Notes: a model not told the origin generated them from the sequence alone. Positions 42,888 to 51,725 are shown, counted from the first letter of the stretch. The stretch: 64,000 nt of DNA from Streptomyces sp. NBC_00414 (GCF_036038375.1 NZ_CP107935.1:2604001-2668000); one strand, 5' to 3'. Translations and numbers: made by a program.

Positions 42888-43330
42888 GGGAACACGGCTC
42901 CCGTCCGCGCCGTCATCACACAGGAGTTGGCGAACGTCTCCTGGTACGTGACCGCACGGCCGCCCCACTGGCCGCGCGCCGAGGCGGACACCGGCGCGTA
43001 GACCATCGGGCAGAAGGTGTCCTTGAGGGGGATCCGGCCGACGTCGCCGTGCGCGGCCCTGAGCTCCTCACAGGCGCGTGGGGCCTGCGCGTGTCCCCTG
43101 GGCGGGTCGCAGAGCAGGAGCGTGCCCCGGATGTCGCCGGAACCGGAGCCGGAGCCGGAACCGGAGTCGGAACCGGGCTCGCCGCGGGCGACGGTCACGT
43201 AGAGCCAGTCGCCGGACGGCGGCTCCGGGAGCACCGCCGCCCGGGCCTGCACCGGCCCGGCCAGGAGGAGCGCGCAGGCGGCGAGCAGAAGGGCCCGTAC
43301 CGCCGCGGTCGCTTTTCGGTTGTTCGTCAT
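42857..43330 (-). CDS. Subtilisin inhibitor-like protein (SSI family)
   Basis: The 157-residue secreted protein is a Streptomyces subtilisin inhibitor. It has a signal peptide (cleavage near residue 29, VQA) and four cysteines at 74, 87, 107 and 137; the 107-137 spacing of 30 equals the Cys71-Cys101 spacing of SSI. The reactive-site loop reads FCPMVYAPV, with P1 Met 109, nearly identical to the SSI loop, and TYQETFANSCVM is a family signature. Unusual is a Gly-Ser repeat (residues 53-65) between the first and second strands. It should block extracellular serine proteases of the subtilisin type. The chosen ATG 43330 has only a weak ribosome site. Confidence 0.88.
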   Translation of the reverse strand: MTNNRKATAAVRALLLAACALLLAGPVQARAAVLPEPPSGDWLYVTVARGEPGSDSGSGSGSGSGDIRGTLLLCDPPRGHAQAPRACEELRAAHGDVGRIPLKDTFCPMVYAPVSASARGQWGGRAVTYQETFANSCVMTARTGAVFPLPHGPHRSY

Positions 43331-43372
43331 TGCCTGTGCATCGGCACGTCGGGCCTCCGGGCCCACCCCGAC

Positions 43373-44797
43373 TCACTCGAACGGCACTTCGGCCCTCGTC
43401 GCGGGCATACCGAGCGGACGCGCCGCCGGCCCCGGTACGGGACCGCGGTGGCGGGCCAGGTCGAACGCGGCGAGCACCACCCGCGTCTGGTACTCGGCCT
43501 GCCGCGCGACCGGGATCCAGCGCGCCCCGTGGCCGTCGTGGTAGTCCGCGCACCACGCGTCGATGAGCCGGTCGAGGTCGGCCGTCGCGCCGTACGGGTC
43601 CTGTCCGGTGGCGGTCACCAGCTGGTGCAGCAGCCCCGCCGTGCGCAGCGCTATCCGGCGGGCGGAGATGCGCAGCGCGGTCAGCCCGGACGTGGCGAGC
43701 GGCGGCAGCGGGCGGGCGGCGCCGTCGGCGTCCGTACCCGGTCCCGTGTCGGGATCCCAGGAGTCGGCGATGCCGGGGCAGACCAGAACGTAGTCGTCGA
43801 CGGGGGCGAGGAGGCGGTCCACGTCCCCGGCCGTGCCGAGGCAGGGGCGGATCCGGGCCAGCAGTTCCTGGAGAAGGACCGTGTCGCGGCGCAGCGTCCG
43901 GGTGACGGCCCTCAGCGCGTCCTCGGTGTCGGCGGGCGCCGAGGGGTCCTGCACGGCCGCCACACCCCACATGGGGGCCTCGACGACCGCGGTCACCGTT
44001 CCGTACGGATGCGGGTGGAACCAGGTGGACTCGACCGCCGCCTCCGTGATGGCCGCGGCCAGGTCGCCGCGTCGCGGGGGCGGGATCCGGTAGACCGCCG
44101 GCCCCAGCGTGGGCCAGTACAGCGTGTCGTACGGGGCGAGTTCGAGCGGGATGTCGAAGCGTGTCGCGATCTGCGCGAGGCGGGGCGCCATGCCGGGCAG
44201 GTCGCGGGTGAGTTCGACGAAGCCGCCGCCCACGTCGACGCCGTGCAGGGAGCACTGGAAGAAGGGCCGCAGTTCGTCCTGGAGGGCGAGCAGGGCGCGG
44301 GTCTCCGGCAGTGCGGCCCCCGCCGCGCCGTCGGGCAGCCATTCGGGCTGCTCCATGAAGCCGGGCCGGAAGAAGTTCCGGAAGTGGTGGCCGAGTGTGT
44401 ACGGGCCCGACAGCCAGCCCTCGTTGCGGCGCGAGCCGTCGGGGTCCAGGCACAGCAGGAGGTTCCAGGTCACGTCGGCGCCGTCGCACAGCCGGGGGTC
44501 GGCCAGGGCCCGTTCGGCCAGCCGCAGGACGGTGGCGCCGCCGACCGGTTCGTTGGCATGGGGGCCCGCGACGACGAGGACCTGGCGGCTGCCGTGTCCG
44601 ACGGACAGCAGCCGCAGCGGGAGTCCGGCCCGGGAGGTGCCGACCCGGCGCAGCCGGGCGTCCCGTGGGCGGCGGTCCACGAGGGCGGCGGCCCGGAGGC
44701 CCAGTTCGTCGACGGACGGGTAGCGGAGGAGTGGCGGCAGGGTCTTACCTCCGCAACGAGTAACCACCGGGTCACTTGGTGTGCATGGTGTACGCAC
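43373..44797 (-). CDS. M14 family zinc carboxypeptidase-like protein, paralogue
   Basis: The 474-residue protein is a clear paralogue of the product of 41512-42762. It shares LLRYPSVDEL, SRAGLPLRLLSVG, the zinc pair in GPHANEPVGG and the third ligand in CSLHGVDVGGG, and the C-terminal pattern ARWIPVARQAEYQTRVVLAA. The two genes face each other across the SSI gene. It lacks a signal peptide. GTG 44797 is taken as the start. Its first 20 residues have no counterpart in the paralogue, and a strong GGAGGTAAG lies further in (44756-44748), so the true start may be a few codons later. Confidence 0.78.
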   Translation of the reverse strand: MRTPCTPSDPVVTRCGGKTLPPLLRYPSVDELGLRAAALVDRRPRDARLRRVGTSRAGLPLRLLSVGHGSRQVLVVAGPHANEPVGGATVLRLAERALADPRLCDGADVTWNLLLCLDPDGSRRNEGWLSGPYTLGHHFRNFFRPGFMEQPEWLPDGAAGAALPETRALLALQDELRPFFQCSLHGVDVGGGFVELTRDLPGMAPRLAQIATRFDIPLELAPYDTLYWPTLGPAVYRIPPPRRGDLAAAITEAAVESTWFHPHPYGTVTAVVEAPMWGVAAVQDPSAPADTEDALRAVTRTLRRDTVLLQELLARIRPCLGTAGDVDRLLAPVDDYVLVCPGIADSWDPDTGPGTDADGAARPLPPLATSGLTALRISARRIALRTAGLLHQLVTATGQDPYGATADLDRLIDAWCADYHDGHGARWIPVARQAEYQTRVVLAAFDLARHRGPVPGPAARPLGMPATRAEVPFE

Positions 44798-45007
44798 AGT
44801 GAGTCACGGCCGTGGAGGCGCCGTCAACACCGGTGCACGATAGAAATATGCACGCTCGCCGGGTCTTCGGGCGGAGTCGGCGGTTCCGTCCGTCGGCCCC
44901 TTCGGCGGAGGCGGCGGTTCCGTCGGCGGGTCCCGGACACGCGGATCGGGGTGGCCGGTCTCGGGTCCCGGGCCTCAGGTCCGGTCCGCCCGGTCCGCCC
45001 GGTCCAC

Positions 45008-45565
45008 CTAGTCCGCCGCGAGCCGGAACACCATCCGGCCGAAACTGACCTGGTCGCCGACCTGGACGACGGCGGCGCCGATCACCCGCCGCCCGTTCAC
45101 GGCCGTGCCGTTGGTCGAGCCGAGGTCGCGCAGCACCCACAGGCCGCCCTGGCGGGTGAGTTCGGCGTGCACCCGGGACACCGTCTCGTGGCTGAGCCGC
45201 AGGCCGCTGGCAGGGTCGCGGCCTATCCGCAGCGGGTACCGGTTCTCGGGCCTGGGCAGCAGCAGCTTGGGCAGCCGCTCGGCCTGCCAGGCCCGGCGCA
45301 GCCGGACGTTGAATCCGGAGATCGCCTCGACCGTGCCGAACAGCAGTCGCGACCAGCGGCTCTCGGTGCGCAGGTCGGCGGTGAGCGCGGCGAGTTCGTC
45401 CGCGGTGCGGGCGGCGAAGGCGAGTTCCATCCGCAGGAGGAACGTGTCGTGCGAGAGCCTCCCCAGGGCGGCACCCTCCCGCAGCGCCTTCAGCGTCCTG
45501 TCCCGCTCGGCGTCCGACAGCCTCGCGGGAGCGGGATAGGTGTGGAACTCCGAGGACGACGTCAC
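45008..45565 (-). CDS. DUF1707 and FHA domain protein
   Basis: The 185-residue protein has an N-terminal DUF1707 segment (ARLSDAERDRTLKALREGAA, then GRLSHDTFLLRMELAFAART, residues about 15-60). A C-terminal FHA domain (residues about 105-182) has IGRDPASGLRLSHETVSRVH followed by LRDLGSTNGTAVNG, including the Arg, Ser-x-x-His and Asn of the phosphothreonine pocket. FHA domains bind phosphothreonine, so it is a likely target or adaptor of a Ser/Thr kinase; no kinase gene is adjacent. It is divergent from treZ. Confidence 0.88.
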   Translation of the reverse strand: MTSSSEFHTYPAPARLSDAERDRTLKALREGAALGRLSHDTFLLRMELAFAARTADELAALTADLRTESRWSRLLFGTVEAISGFNVRLRRAWQAERLPKLLLPRPENRYPLRIGRDPASGLRLSHETVSRVHAELTRQGGLWVLRDLGSTNGTAVNGRRVIGAAVVQVGDQVSFGRMVFRLAAD

Positions 45566-45821
45566 GCTGCTGATTGTCTGGCAGCACGGCCGGAGTGTCC
45601 AGAAAACGCAGCACTTCAGCGCAGTGCGCTCACCGGGCGCGGCCGGTTTCCGACGCCTTTCAGGCGCCTTTCCGGCCTCTTTCCGACACCGTTCCGGTGT
45701 GTTTCCGCCGTCCGGTCAGGCGGATCGTCGTCCGATCGGAAGGATTCGAAGGTGAATTGATCTCGTTTGGCGCACCATGGGACCGGCGAGGTCACGGTGA
45801 GCAGACGAGGGAGAACCGTCC

Positions 45822-47567
45822 GTGCAGTTCGAGGTGTGGGCACCACAGGCCGACCGCATGACGCTCCACTGCGCGGACACCACGCGCGCGTTGGGGCCCG
45901 ATCCCGAGCGCCCGGGGTGGTGGACGGGAGAGGCCGAGGCGCGAGACGGCACGCGGTACGGGTTCGCGGTGGACGACGGTCCGGTGCTGCCCGATCCGCG
46001 CTCCCGCCGTCAGCCGGACGGACCGGACGGCCTGAGCGCGGTCGTCGACCAGGAGCGGTACGCCTGGCGCGCCGAATGGGCCGGGCGCGGGCTGCCGGGC
46101 GCCGTACTGTACGAGCTGCACGTGGGCACGTACACCCGTGAGGGCACGCTGGACGCGGCCGCCGAGCGGCTCGGCCACCTGGTGGAACTGGGAGTGACAC
46201 ACGTCGAGTTGATGCCACTGTGCCCGTTCCCGGGGCGGCACGGATGGGGGTACGAGGGGGTGTCGCTGTGGGCCGTGCACGAGCCCTACGGCGGCCCGGA
46301 GGCCCTGAAGCGGTTCGTCGACCGGGCGCACGAGCTCGGGCTCGGCGTCGTCCTGGACGTGGTGCACAACCATCTGGGGCCGTCCGGTAACTACCTGCCG
46401 GCGTTCGGGCCGTACTTCACGGACACGCACCACACGCCCTGGGGTTCGGCCGTGAACCTGGACGCGGCCGGTTCGGACGAGGTGCGCGCCTTCCTGCTGG
46501 GCAGCGCGCTCTCCTGGCTGCGCGACTACCGGCTCGACGGGCTGCGCCTGGACGCGGTGCACGCGCTGTACGACACGCGCGCGTGCCACTTCCTGGAGGA
46601 GCTGTCGGCCGCCGTGGACGCCCTCTCCGGAGAGCTGGACCGGCCGCTGTTCCTCGTCGCCGAGTCGGACCTGGGCGATCCGCGGCTGATCACACCCCGC
46701 AAGGAGAACGGGCTCGGTCTGCACGCGCAGTGGAACGACGACTTCCATCACGCGCTGCACACCGCGCTGACCGGTGAGACACAGGGCTACTACGCGGACT
46801 TCGGCCGTTCCCCGCTCGCGGCGGTGGCGAAGACGCTGACGGCGGGCTACTTCCACGACGGCACGTACTCAAGCTTCCGGGGCCGGCGGCACGGGCGCCC
46901 GCTGGACCGCGCGCGGGTCGCCGGGCACCGGCTGCTCGGCTACTCGCAGACCCACGACCAGATCGGCAACCGTGCCCTGGGCGACCGGCTCTCGGCCTCC
47001 CTCTCCCCCGGTCTGCTGGCCTGCGCGGCCGCGCTGACCCTCACCGGACCGTTCACGCCGATGCTGTTCATGGGCGAGGAGTGGGCCGCGGGCACGCCCT
47101 GGCAGTTCTTCACGGACCACACGGACCCGGAGCTCGCGGACGCCGTACGCCGGGGCAGGCGACGGGAGTTCGGGGCGCACGGGTGGGCCGAGGAGGACAT
47201 CCCGGACCCGCAGGACCCCGCCACCCGCGACCGGTCCTGTCTCGACTGGTCCGAGCCGGAGGACGGGGACCACGCGCGCGTGCTCGGCTGGTACCGCGAA
47301 CTCATCGCCCTGCGGCACGCCCAGGCCGACCTCACCGACCCCGATCTCACAGACGTGAAGGTCGCGTTCGACGAGCGTGCCCGCTGGCTCGCCTTCCGCC
47401 GCGGTGACGTCCGGGTGGCCGTGAACTTCGGCAAGGAGCGGGCGGCGATTCCGCTGGGCGCCCGGCAGGCGCGGGTGCTTGCGGCGTGGGAGCCGGTGGA
47501 ACTGCCCGGCGAGGACGGGGTGCTCGGGTTGCCGGGCGAGTCGTGCGTGGTGCTTGTGCAGGGGTGA
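45822..47567 (+). CDS. treZ: Malto-oligosyltrehalose trehalohydrolase TreZ
   Basis: TreZ cleaves the bond next to the trehalosyl end made by TreY and releases trehalose. The 581-residue GH13 protein has an N-terminal CBM48-like domain (MQFEVWAPQADRMTLHC), then LYELHVGTYTREGTLDAAAE, DVVHNHLGPSGNYLP, DGLRLDAVHALYD with the nucleophile, LVAESDLGDPRL with the acid/base Glu, and SQTHDQIGNRALGDR, all specific to TreZ. GTG 45822 is preceded by GAGGGAG at good spacing. Together with GlgX and TreY it completes the glycogen-to-trehalose route. Confidence 0.93.
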   Translation: MQFEVWAPQADRMTLHCADTTRALGPDPERPGWWTGEAEARDGTRYGFAVDDGPVLPDPRSRRQPDGPDGLSAVVDQERYAWRAEWAGRGLPGAVLYELHVGTYTREGTLDAAAERLGHLVELGVTHVELMPLCPFPGRHGWGYEGVSLWAVHEPYGGPEALKRFVDRAHELGLGVVLDVVHNHLGPSGNYLPAFGPYFTDTHHTPWGSAVNLDAAGSDEVRAFLLGSALSWLRDYRLDGLRLDAVHALYDTRACHFLEELSAAVDALSGELDRPLFLVAESDLGDPRLITPRKENGLGLHAQWNDDFHHALHTALTGETQGYYADFGRSPLAAVAKTLTAGYFHDGTYSSFRGRRHGRPLDRARVAGHRLLGYSQTHDQIGNRALGDRLSASLSPGLLACAAALTLTGPFTPMLFMGEEWAAGTPWQFFTDHTDPELADAVRRGRRREFGAHGWAEEDIPDPQDPATRDRSCLDWSEPEDGDHARVLGWYRELIALRHAQADLTDPDLTDVKVAFDERARWLAFRRGDVRVAVNFGKERAAIPLGARQARVLAAWEPVELPGEDGVLGLPGESCVVLVQG

Positions 47568-47649
47568 CGGGGCGTTCCACTGGGTGCGGATATGCGTCTG
47601 CGCGTGCGGTGGGGGCTGAGCGCGCCGTTCCCCGCGCCCCTAAAAGATT

Positions 47650-47694
47650 GCGCAGTTCCCCGCGCCCCAGGATTGAGGGCGCGGGGAACTGCGC
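47650..47694. terminator. Family B hairpin between treZ and the APH-like gene
   Basis: A perfect 18-base-pair stem, GCGCAGTTCCCCGCGCCC at 47650-47667 with 47677-47694, and a 9-base loop. Another core copy precedes it at 47622-47641. It lies between convergent genes. Confidence 0.8.
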
Positions 47695-47719
47695 GGCCGG
47701 GCTCCACCGGGCCCGCGGG

Positions 47720-48646
47720 TCAAGACCATGCCTCGTCCGGGTCCTCGGGAAAGTCGGTGATCCGCTCCAACAGGATCGCCTCCCAGGCGCGGGCCAGTTG
47801 CGCACGCAGCAGCGGCAGAGCGCTGTCGTCACCGAGCCGGTCGGCGAGACGGGTCAGCGTGTCGCAGCGGGCGAGCCACAGCCCTCGCAGACAGGGCCGG
47901 GCCCCGTAACCGGCCAGGGTCGCCGCGCGGACCGCCGCGGGCGCGCCGACGGCCGACGCGAGGCCCGCGATGTCCTCGGTGGGGTCGCCCACCACGGCGT
48001 CGGTCCAGTCGAGGACACCGCGCACGCGCCCGTCACCGCTGACCACGAGGTGCTCGCCCTTGAGGCCGTGGTGGACGAGGAAGGCGGCGCCCGGCTGCGG
48101 GGCGAGCTGGACGGCGGCGGGCGCGGTGAGCTGCTGCAGCCGGGCGGGGTCGAACTCGTCGGCCGCGGCGAGCTGTTCGGCGGCGCGCTCGGCCTCGGCC
48201 CGCAGCGTTTCGAGGGACCGGGGCGTGGCGCGGGGCACGCCGAGCGACTCGGCCTGGCGCCCCGGCACCTCGCGCAGCCCGGTGAGCAGCCCCGCCAAGT
48301 CGGCCTCGCCGACGGCGGACACGTCCCTCCGCTCGCCGGAGCCGCCGGGGATCAGCGTGTCGAGGGTGTACGCCAGACCGCTCGCCCATTCACCGTGCGC
48401 GATGCTCACCGGAACGGCGACGCCGATGTGGGGGCGTACCACGTCACGCAGTCGCAGCTCGCGTCGTCTGCGCCGGGACGCCTCGCGGTCCGGGGCGAGC
48501 CGCAGCACATGGCGGGCGCCCACGAACCAGGTGAAGTGCTCGCCGTCCTCGGCGACGGGCGTGATCCGGGTGCCGCCGCCGTCCGGGAGCAGGGAGCGGA
48601 CGAGGCGTCGCACGGTGTCCGCGGTGGGTGTCGTTGCCTGGGTCAT
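47720..48646 (-). CDS. APH-fold phosphotransferase-like protein with altered catalytic loop
   Basis: The 308-residue protein aligns by eye with macrolide-type APH proteins. The catalytic loop that usually reads His-x-Asp-Leu-x-x-x-His/Asn is here LVHHGLKGEHLVV, with Gly in place of the catalytic Asp, while the downstream metal-binding segment VRGVLDWTDAVVGDP is intact. The N-terminal lobe (HFTWFVGARHVLRLAPD) has Arg where the ATP-binding Lys would be expected. The protein is otherwise full length. It may therefore be a catalytically weak or binding-only member, or a real enzyme with an unusual loop. The start is ATG 48646. Confidence 0.7.
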   Translation of the reverse strand: MTQATTPTADTVRRLVRSLLPDGGGTRITPVAEDGEHFTWFVGARHVLRLAPDREASRRRRRELRLRDVVRPHIGVAVPVSIAHGEWASGLAYTLDTLIPGGSGERRDVSAVGEADLAGLLTGLREVPGRQAESLGVPRATPRSLETLRAEAERAAEQLAAADEFDPARLQQLTAPAAVQLAPQPGAAFLVHHGLKGEHLVVSGDGRVRGVLDWTDAVVGDPTEDIAGLASAVGAPAAVRAATLAGYGARPCLRGLWLARCDTLTRLADRLGDDSALPLLRAQLARAWEAILLERITDFPEDPDEAWS

Positions 48647-48713
48647 GGTCGCGCCGTCCGCCGTCGGGGAGTCCGGGGTGCGGGCTCCGCTGTCTGGTGC
48701 CCGCCGAACGTGG

Positions 48714-49838
48714 TCAGTTCACGACGGCCATCTCCCGGGGGGTGTCGTTGAGGCGGCGTCCGCCGTCCTCGGTGACCGTCACGATGTCCTCGATGCGTAC
48801 CCCGAAGCGGCCCGGCAGATAGATGCCGGGCTCCACGGAGAAGCACATCCCAGGTACGAGGGGCTGCTCCTCGCCCTCGATCATGTACGGCGGTTCGTGG
48901 GTGGTCACGCCGATGCCGTGCCCGGTGCGATGGATGAAGCGGTCGCCGTACCCGGCCTCGGTGATGTGGGCGCGGGCTACCCGGTCGACATCCTGGCAGG
49001 CGATCCCGGGCCGCACGGCCTCGAACGCGGCCTGCTGGGCGGCGCGGACGATGTCGTGGACGCGCTGCTCCTCGGCGCTCGGCTCGCCGACGTGCACCGT
49101 GCGGGAGGTGTCGGAGCCGTAGCCGTGTTTCAGCCCGCCGAAGTCGAGGACGACGGTGTCGCCGTGCTCGATGACGCGGTCCCCGGCCTCGTGGTGCGGG
49201 TTGGCGCCGTTCGGACCCGAGCCGACGACCGTGAAGTCCACCTGTTCGTGCCCGAACCGCCGCAGCAGAGCGGCGAGGTCGCCCGCCACGTCCGACTCGC
49301 GGCGGCCCGCGAAGGCGACCTTCAGGATCTCCTCGTACGTCTCGTCGGCGGCGGCGCCCGCGGCCGCCAGCCGCTCCAGCTCTGCGGCGTCCTTGACGGC
49401 CCGGAGCATCGGCAGTCCCTCGGTGAGGGAGACGTACGAGGTGCCGGGCAGTTCCTTCTGGAGGCCGAGCAGGTGCAGCGCCCAGGTGTTGTCGCTCACG
49501 CCGAAGCGGCCGGAGGCGTCGAGGAGCGGGGCCGTCGTGGCGTACGGGTCCTTGCCGTCGGTCCAGTCGCGGAGCGTCAGCACGGGCGCGCCCGCGGCCT
49601 TCTCGGCGTCCGGCGCCTCCAGGGTGGGCACGACGAGCACCGGGTCGTGTCCGGCGGCGAGCACCAGCAGGGTGAGCCGCTCGGTGGCCGCGGGCGGCGC
49701 GTAGCCGGTGAGCCAGACGAGGTCGGGTCCGGGAGCGACGAGCACCCCGGCGAGTCCCGCCTCGGCGGCGGTCCGCGCGGCGCGCTCCATCCGTGCCCGG
49801 TAGTCGTCGGCGGTGAAGGGCGCGGGCATGCCGGTCAT
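48714..49838 (-). CDS. Xaa-Pro aminopeptidase (M24 family)
   Basis: The 374-residue metallopeptidase removes N-terminal residues ahead of proline. It has a creatinase-like N-terminal domain and the pita-bread catalytic domain with the five metal ligands: VVLDFGG and GSDTSRT for the two Asp, HRTGHGIG with the His, SVEPGIYLPG and RIEDIVTV for the two Glu. GGAGGA lies four bases before ATG 49838, which begins MTGMPAP. Its stop is 70 bases from the APH-like gene on the same strand, so both may be co-transcribed. Confidence 0.9.
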   Translation of the reverse strand: MTGMPAPFTADDYRARMERAARTAAEAGLAGVLVAPGPDLVWLTGYAPPAATERLTLLVLAAGHDPVLVVPTLEAPDAEKAAGAPVLTLRDWTDGKDPYATTAPLLDASGRFGVSDNTWALHLLGLQKELPGTSYVSLTEGLPMLRAVKDAAELERLAAAGAAADETYEEILKVAFAGRRESDVAGDLAALLRRFGHEQVDFTVVGSGPNGANPHHEAGDRVIEHGDTVVLDFGGLKHGYGSDTSRTVHVGEPSAEEQRVHDIVRAAQQAAFEAVRPGIACQDVDRVARAHITEAGYGDRFIHRTGHGIGVTTHEPPYMIEGEEQPLVPGMCFSVEPGIYLPGRFGVRIEDIVTVTEDGGRRLNDTPREMAVVN

Positions 49839-50032
49839 CCGGTCCTCCGTGGGGCGATCCGTGGATCTGATCGTGAGCCTGTCGTGGCTCTGCCGTGGGG
49901 CTGTCGTGGGTCCGTCGTGTCCGTCGTGGGGCTGTCCGTGGCCAAAAGGGCTACGGGCAGCATCCTGCCCGGACAGCGGGGGTGACGCGAGCCGGTCGAC
50001 GCTTATTTCGAGGGCAAGGGCCTTCGGGGGCG

Positions 50033-50665
50033 TCAGCCGTCCAGGGCGAGCCTCGCGCCGAGGAGCAGCAGAACCCCTCCGGAGATCTGCTCCAGCCTGC
50101 GCCGCACTCCGGACCGGGACAGTACGGCCCTCATCCGTCCGACGAACCACACGTAGAGGCTGTAGTAGCCGATCTCGTAGACCGCCCAGAGGGCGGCGAG
50201 CCCCAGCATGGCGGGCAGGTGCGGGACGCCCCGCGGTACGAACTGCGGGAGGAAGGACATCGCGAAGATCGCCGCCTTGGGGTTGGCGAGGTTGATCAGC
50301 AGCCCGGTCCGGTAGGAGGCCCAGCCGCTCCTCCCCTCCTTCCCCTCCTCCCGCATCCCGCCGTCGTCCGCAGCGCCCTCGGCGCGGCGCGCCCGCCACA
50401 GCGTCTGTACGCCGAAGACGACGAGTACGACGGCGCCGACGACGCGCATCACGTCGTACGCCACTTCGGAGGCGGTGAGCAGGGCGGTCAGGCCGAACGC
50501 GGCGACGACGCCCCACACGAAGACGCCGGTCTCGTTGCCGAGGACCGTCAGGAATCCGGCACGCCTGCTGTGCAGCGACTGCCTGATGATCAGCACGGTG
50601 CTCGGGCCGGGCGAGGCGGCTATCAGGGTGCAGGCGCCGAGGAAGGCGACGAGGGTGCTGAGCAT
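50033..50665 (-). CDS. LysE/RhtB family amino acid exporter
   Basis: The 210-residue membrane protein has six hydrophobic segments beginning TLVAFLGACTLIAASPGPST, whose Pro-Gly-Pro is the family signature. LLINLANPKAAIFAMSFLPQ is the second conserved motif. Such proteins export basic or hydrophobic amino acids or related metabolites. A Gly/Glu-rich cytoplasmic loop lies at about residues 98-115. The start is ATG 50665. Confidence 0.87.
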   Translation of the reverse strand: MLSTLVAFLGACTLIAASPGPSTVLIIRQSLHSRRAGFLTVLGNETGVFVWGVVAAFGLTALLTASEVAYDVMRVVGAVVLVVFGVQTLWRARRAEGAADDGGMREEGKEGRSGWASYRTGLLINLANPKAAIFAMSFLPQFVPRGVPHLPAMLGLAALWAVYEIGYYSLYVWFVGRMRAVLSRSGVRRRLEQISGGVLLLLGARLALDG

Positions 50666-50732
50666 GGGGCCATCGTGGCCCTGCGCGGAAGGCGCGGCAA
50701 CGCATTTCCTCTTGACGGCCATGGATCGCTCG

Positions 50733-50771
50733 ACCATTACATCTATATGGATCCGTAGTGGATCTAATGGT
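50733..50771. promoter_or_regulatory. Dyad in the LysE upstream region
   Basis: ACCATTA at 50733-50739 is complementary to TAATGGT at 50765-50771, in an AT-rich stretch with a repeated TGGATC. It lies 68 bases upstream of the LysE start and may be the operator of a regulator encoded elsewhere. Confidence 0.35.
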
Positions 50772-50825
50772 TGGATGACGGCTGGTCATTAGGTTGCACT
50801 GCCATCCAGGGGAGGCGAAGGAACC

Positions 50826-50941
50826 ATGCCCGTGCTGGCGCACATCAGCGACCTGCACCCATGTGCCGGCCGACGAGGGGCGGTTGACGAGCCGCTTCAG
50901 GGTGGCCGTGCGACGGACGGACCGGCCCGGTCGGGTTCTCG
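50826..50941 (+). pseudogene. Metallophosphoesterase remnant (N terminus only)
   Basis: A strong ribosome site (GGGGAGGCGAAGGA) precedes ATG 50826, and the first codons read MPVLAHISDLHP. The string L-A-H-I-S-D-L-H is the first metal-binding motif of calcineurin-like metallophosphoesterases, which in intact enzymes of this kind stands at the extreme N terminus. After that the frame continues with unrelated, GC-biased residues for about 40 codons and stops inside the end of the next gene; no further phosphoesterase motif (GD, GNH, GH) is seen on either strand. The gene seems to have lost nearly all its body by deletion. Confidence 0.5.
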
Positions 50942-51652
50942 TCAGGTGATGACGCCGGGGGTCACCGACAGCTGCCGGTAGCCGCCGCTCGCGTGCCGGA
51001 GCGTGAGTCGGACCGGCGCGCCGGGGCGTGCGGCGGCGACGGCCCGTGCGAGGCCGGCGGCCGAGTCGACCCGGGTCGTACCGAGGACGAGCAGGACGTC
51101 ACCCCGTACGAGGCCCGCGGTGTGACCGGGCCCGGGGACGTGCACGCCGACCAGGAGCGCGCCCGGGCCTTCGGACGCGTCGACCGCCTCCACGCCGAGG
51201 GTCGGCCGCTCGCCGGACCGGCCGGCGGACGGGGAGCGCGGGCGCTCGGACGAGGTCGTACGCGCGGCCGAACTCCCGGCGCCCGGACCGGACCGGGTAC
51301 CGCCGCTCCCCGCGGAGGCGGCGGACGCCTCCTGGGCGCCCGCCCGCCCCTGGGACTCGGCGAGTCTGCTCATGCCGATCACCGTGGCGCCCACGGTGCC
51401 GAGCCCGACCCCCGACAGCACGAGGACCGTCCCGACGAACAGGCTGAACAGCAGGGTCATGAGCCGTCGTCCGCGGCGCCGTGCGGCGTGCGGGCGGCGG
51501 CCCGCACCGGACAGACGGTTGCCGCCGCCCGGCCCCTGACCACCCCTGCCCTGACCGCCCGACTCCTGATCGCCCGACTCCTGACCCCCTGGCTCCTGAT
51601 CGCCCGGCTCCTGACCGGGCATCGGCTTGGGACGCAGCACTGTCTGTTCCAT
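50942..51652 (-). CDS. Membrane-anchored PDZ domain protein
   Basis: The 236-residue protein starts with a cytoplasmic Gly/Gln/Glu/Asp-rich repeat (PGDQEPGGQESGDQ) and a basic patch. One transmembrane helix follows (LMTLLFSLFVGTVLVLSGVG, about residues 65-90), then a Ser/Ala/Gly linker, and finally an extracellular PDZ domain (PTLGVEAVDA to LRHASGGYRQLSV). There is no protease domain, in contrast with HtrA. It may tether or regulate an extracytoplasmic protease. GGAGGTGAT directly before ATG 51652 is a near-perfect ribosome site. It shares no operon with geoA, whose gene ends 74 bases further right. Confidence 0.8.
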   Translation of the reverse strand: MEQTVLRPKPMPGQEPGDQEPGGQESGDQESGGQGRGGQGPGGGNRLSGAGRRPHAARRRGRRLMTLLFSLFVGTVLVLSGVGLGTVGATVIGMSRLAESQGRAGAQEASAASAGSGGTRSGPGAGSSAARTTSSERPRSPSAGRSGERPTLGVEAVDASEGPGALLVGVHVPGPGHTAGLVRGDVLLVLGTTRVDSAAGLARAVAAARPGAPVRLTLRHASGGYRQLSVTPGVIT

Positions 51653-51725
51653 GGATCACCTCCGGCCAGAGCTCTACCCTCCGCACCTGCCCGCGACGAT
51701 CCCCGAACGGGTGATACGGCCGAGG

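Noticed and set aside
44812..45048. A plus-strand frame of 78 codons between the M14 and FHA genes
   Set aside because: Its Pro/Gly/Arg-rich sequence overlaps the end of the FHA gene and comes from simple GGTCCG repeats.
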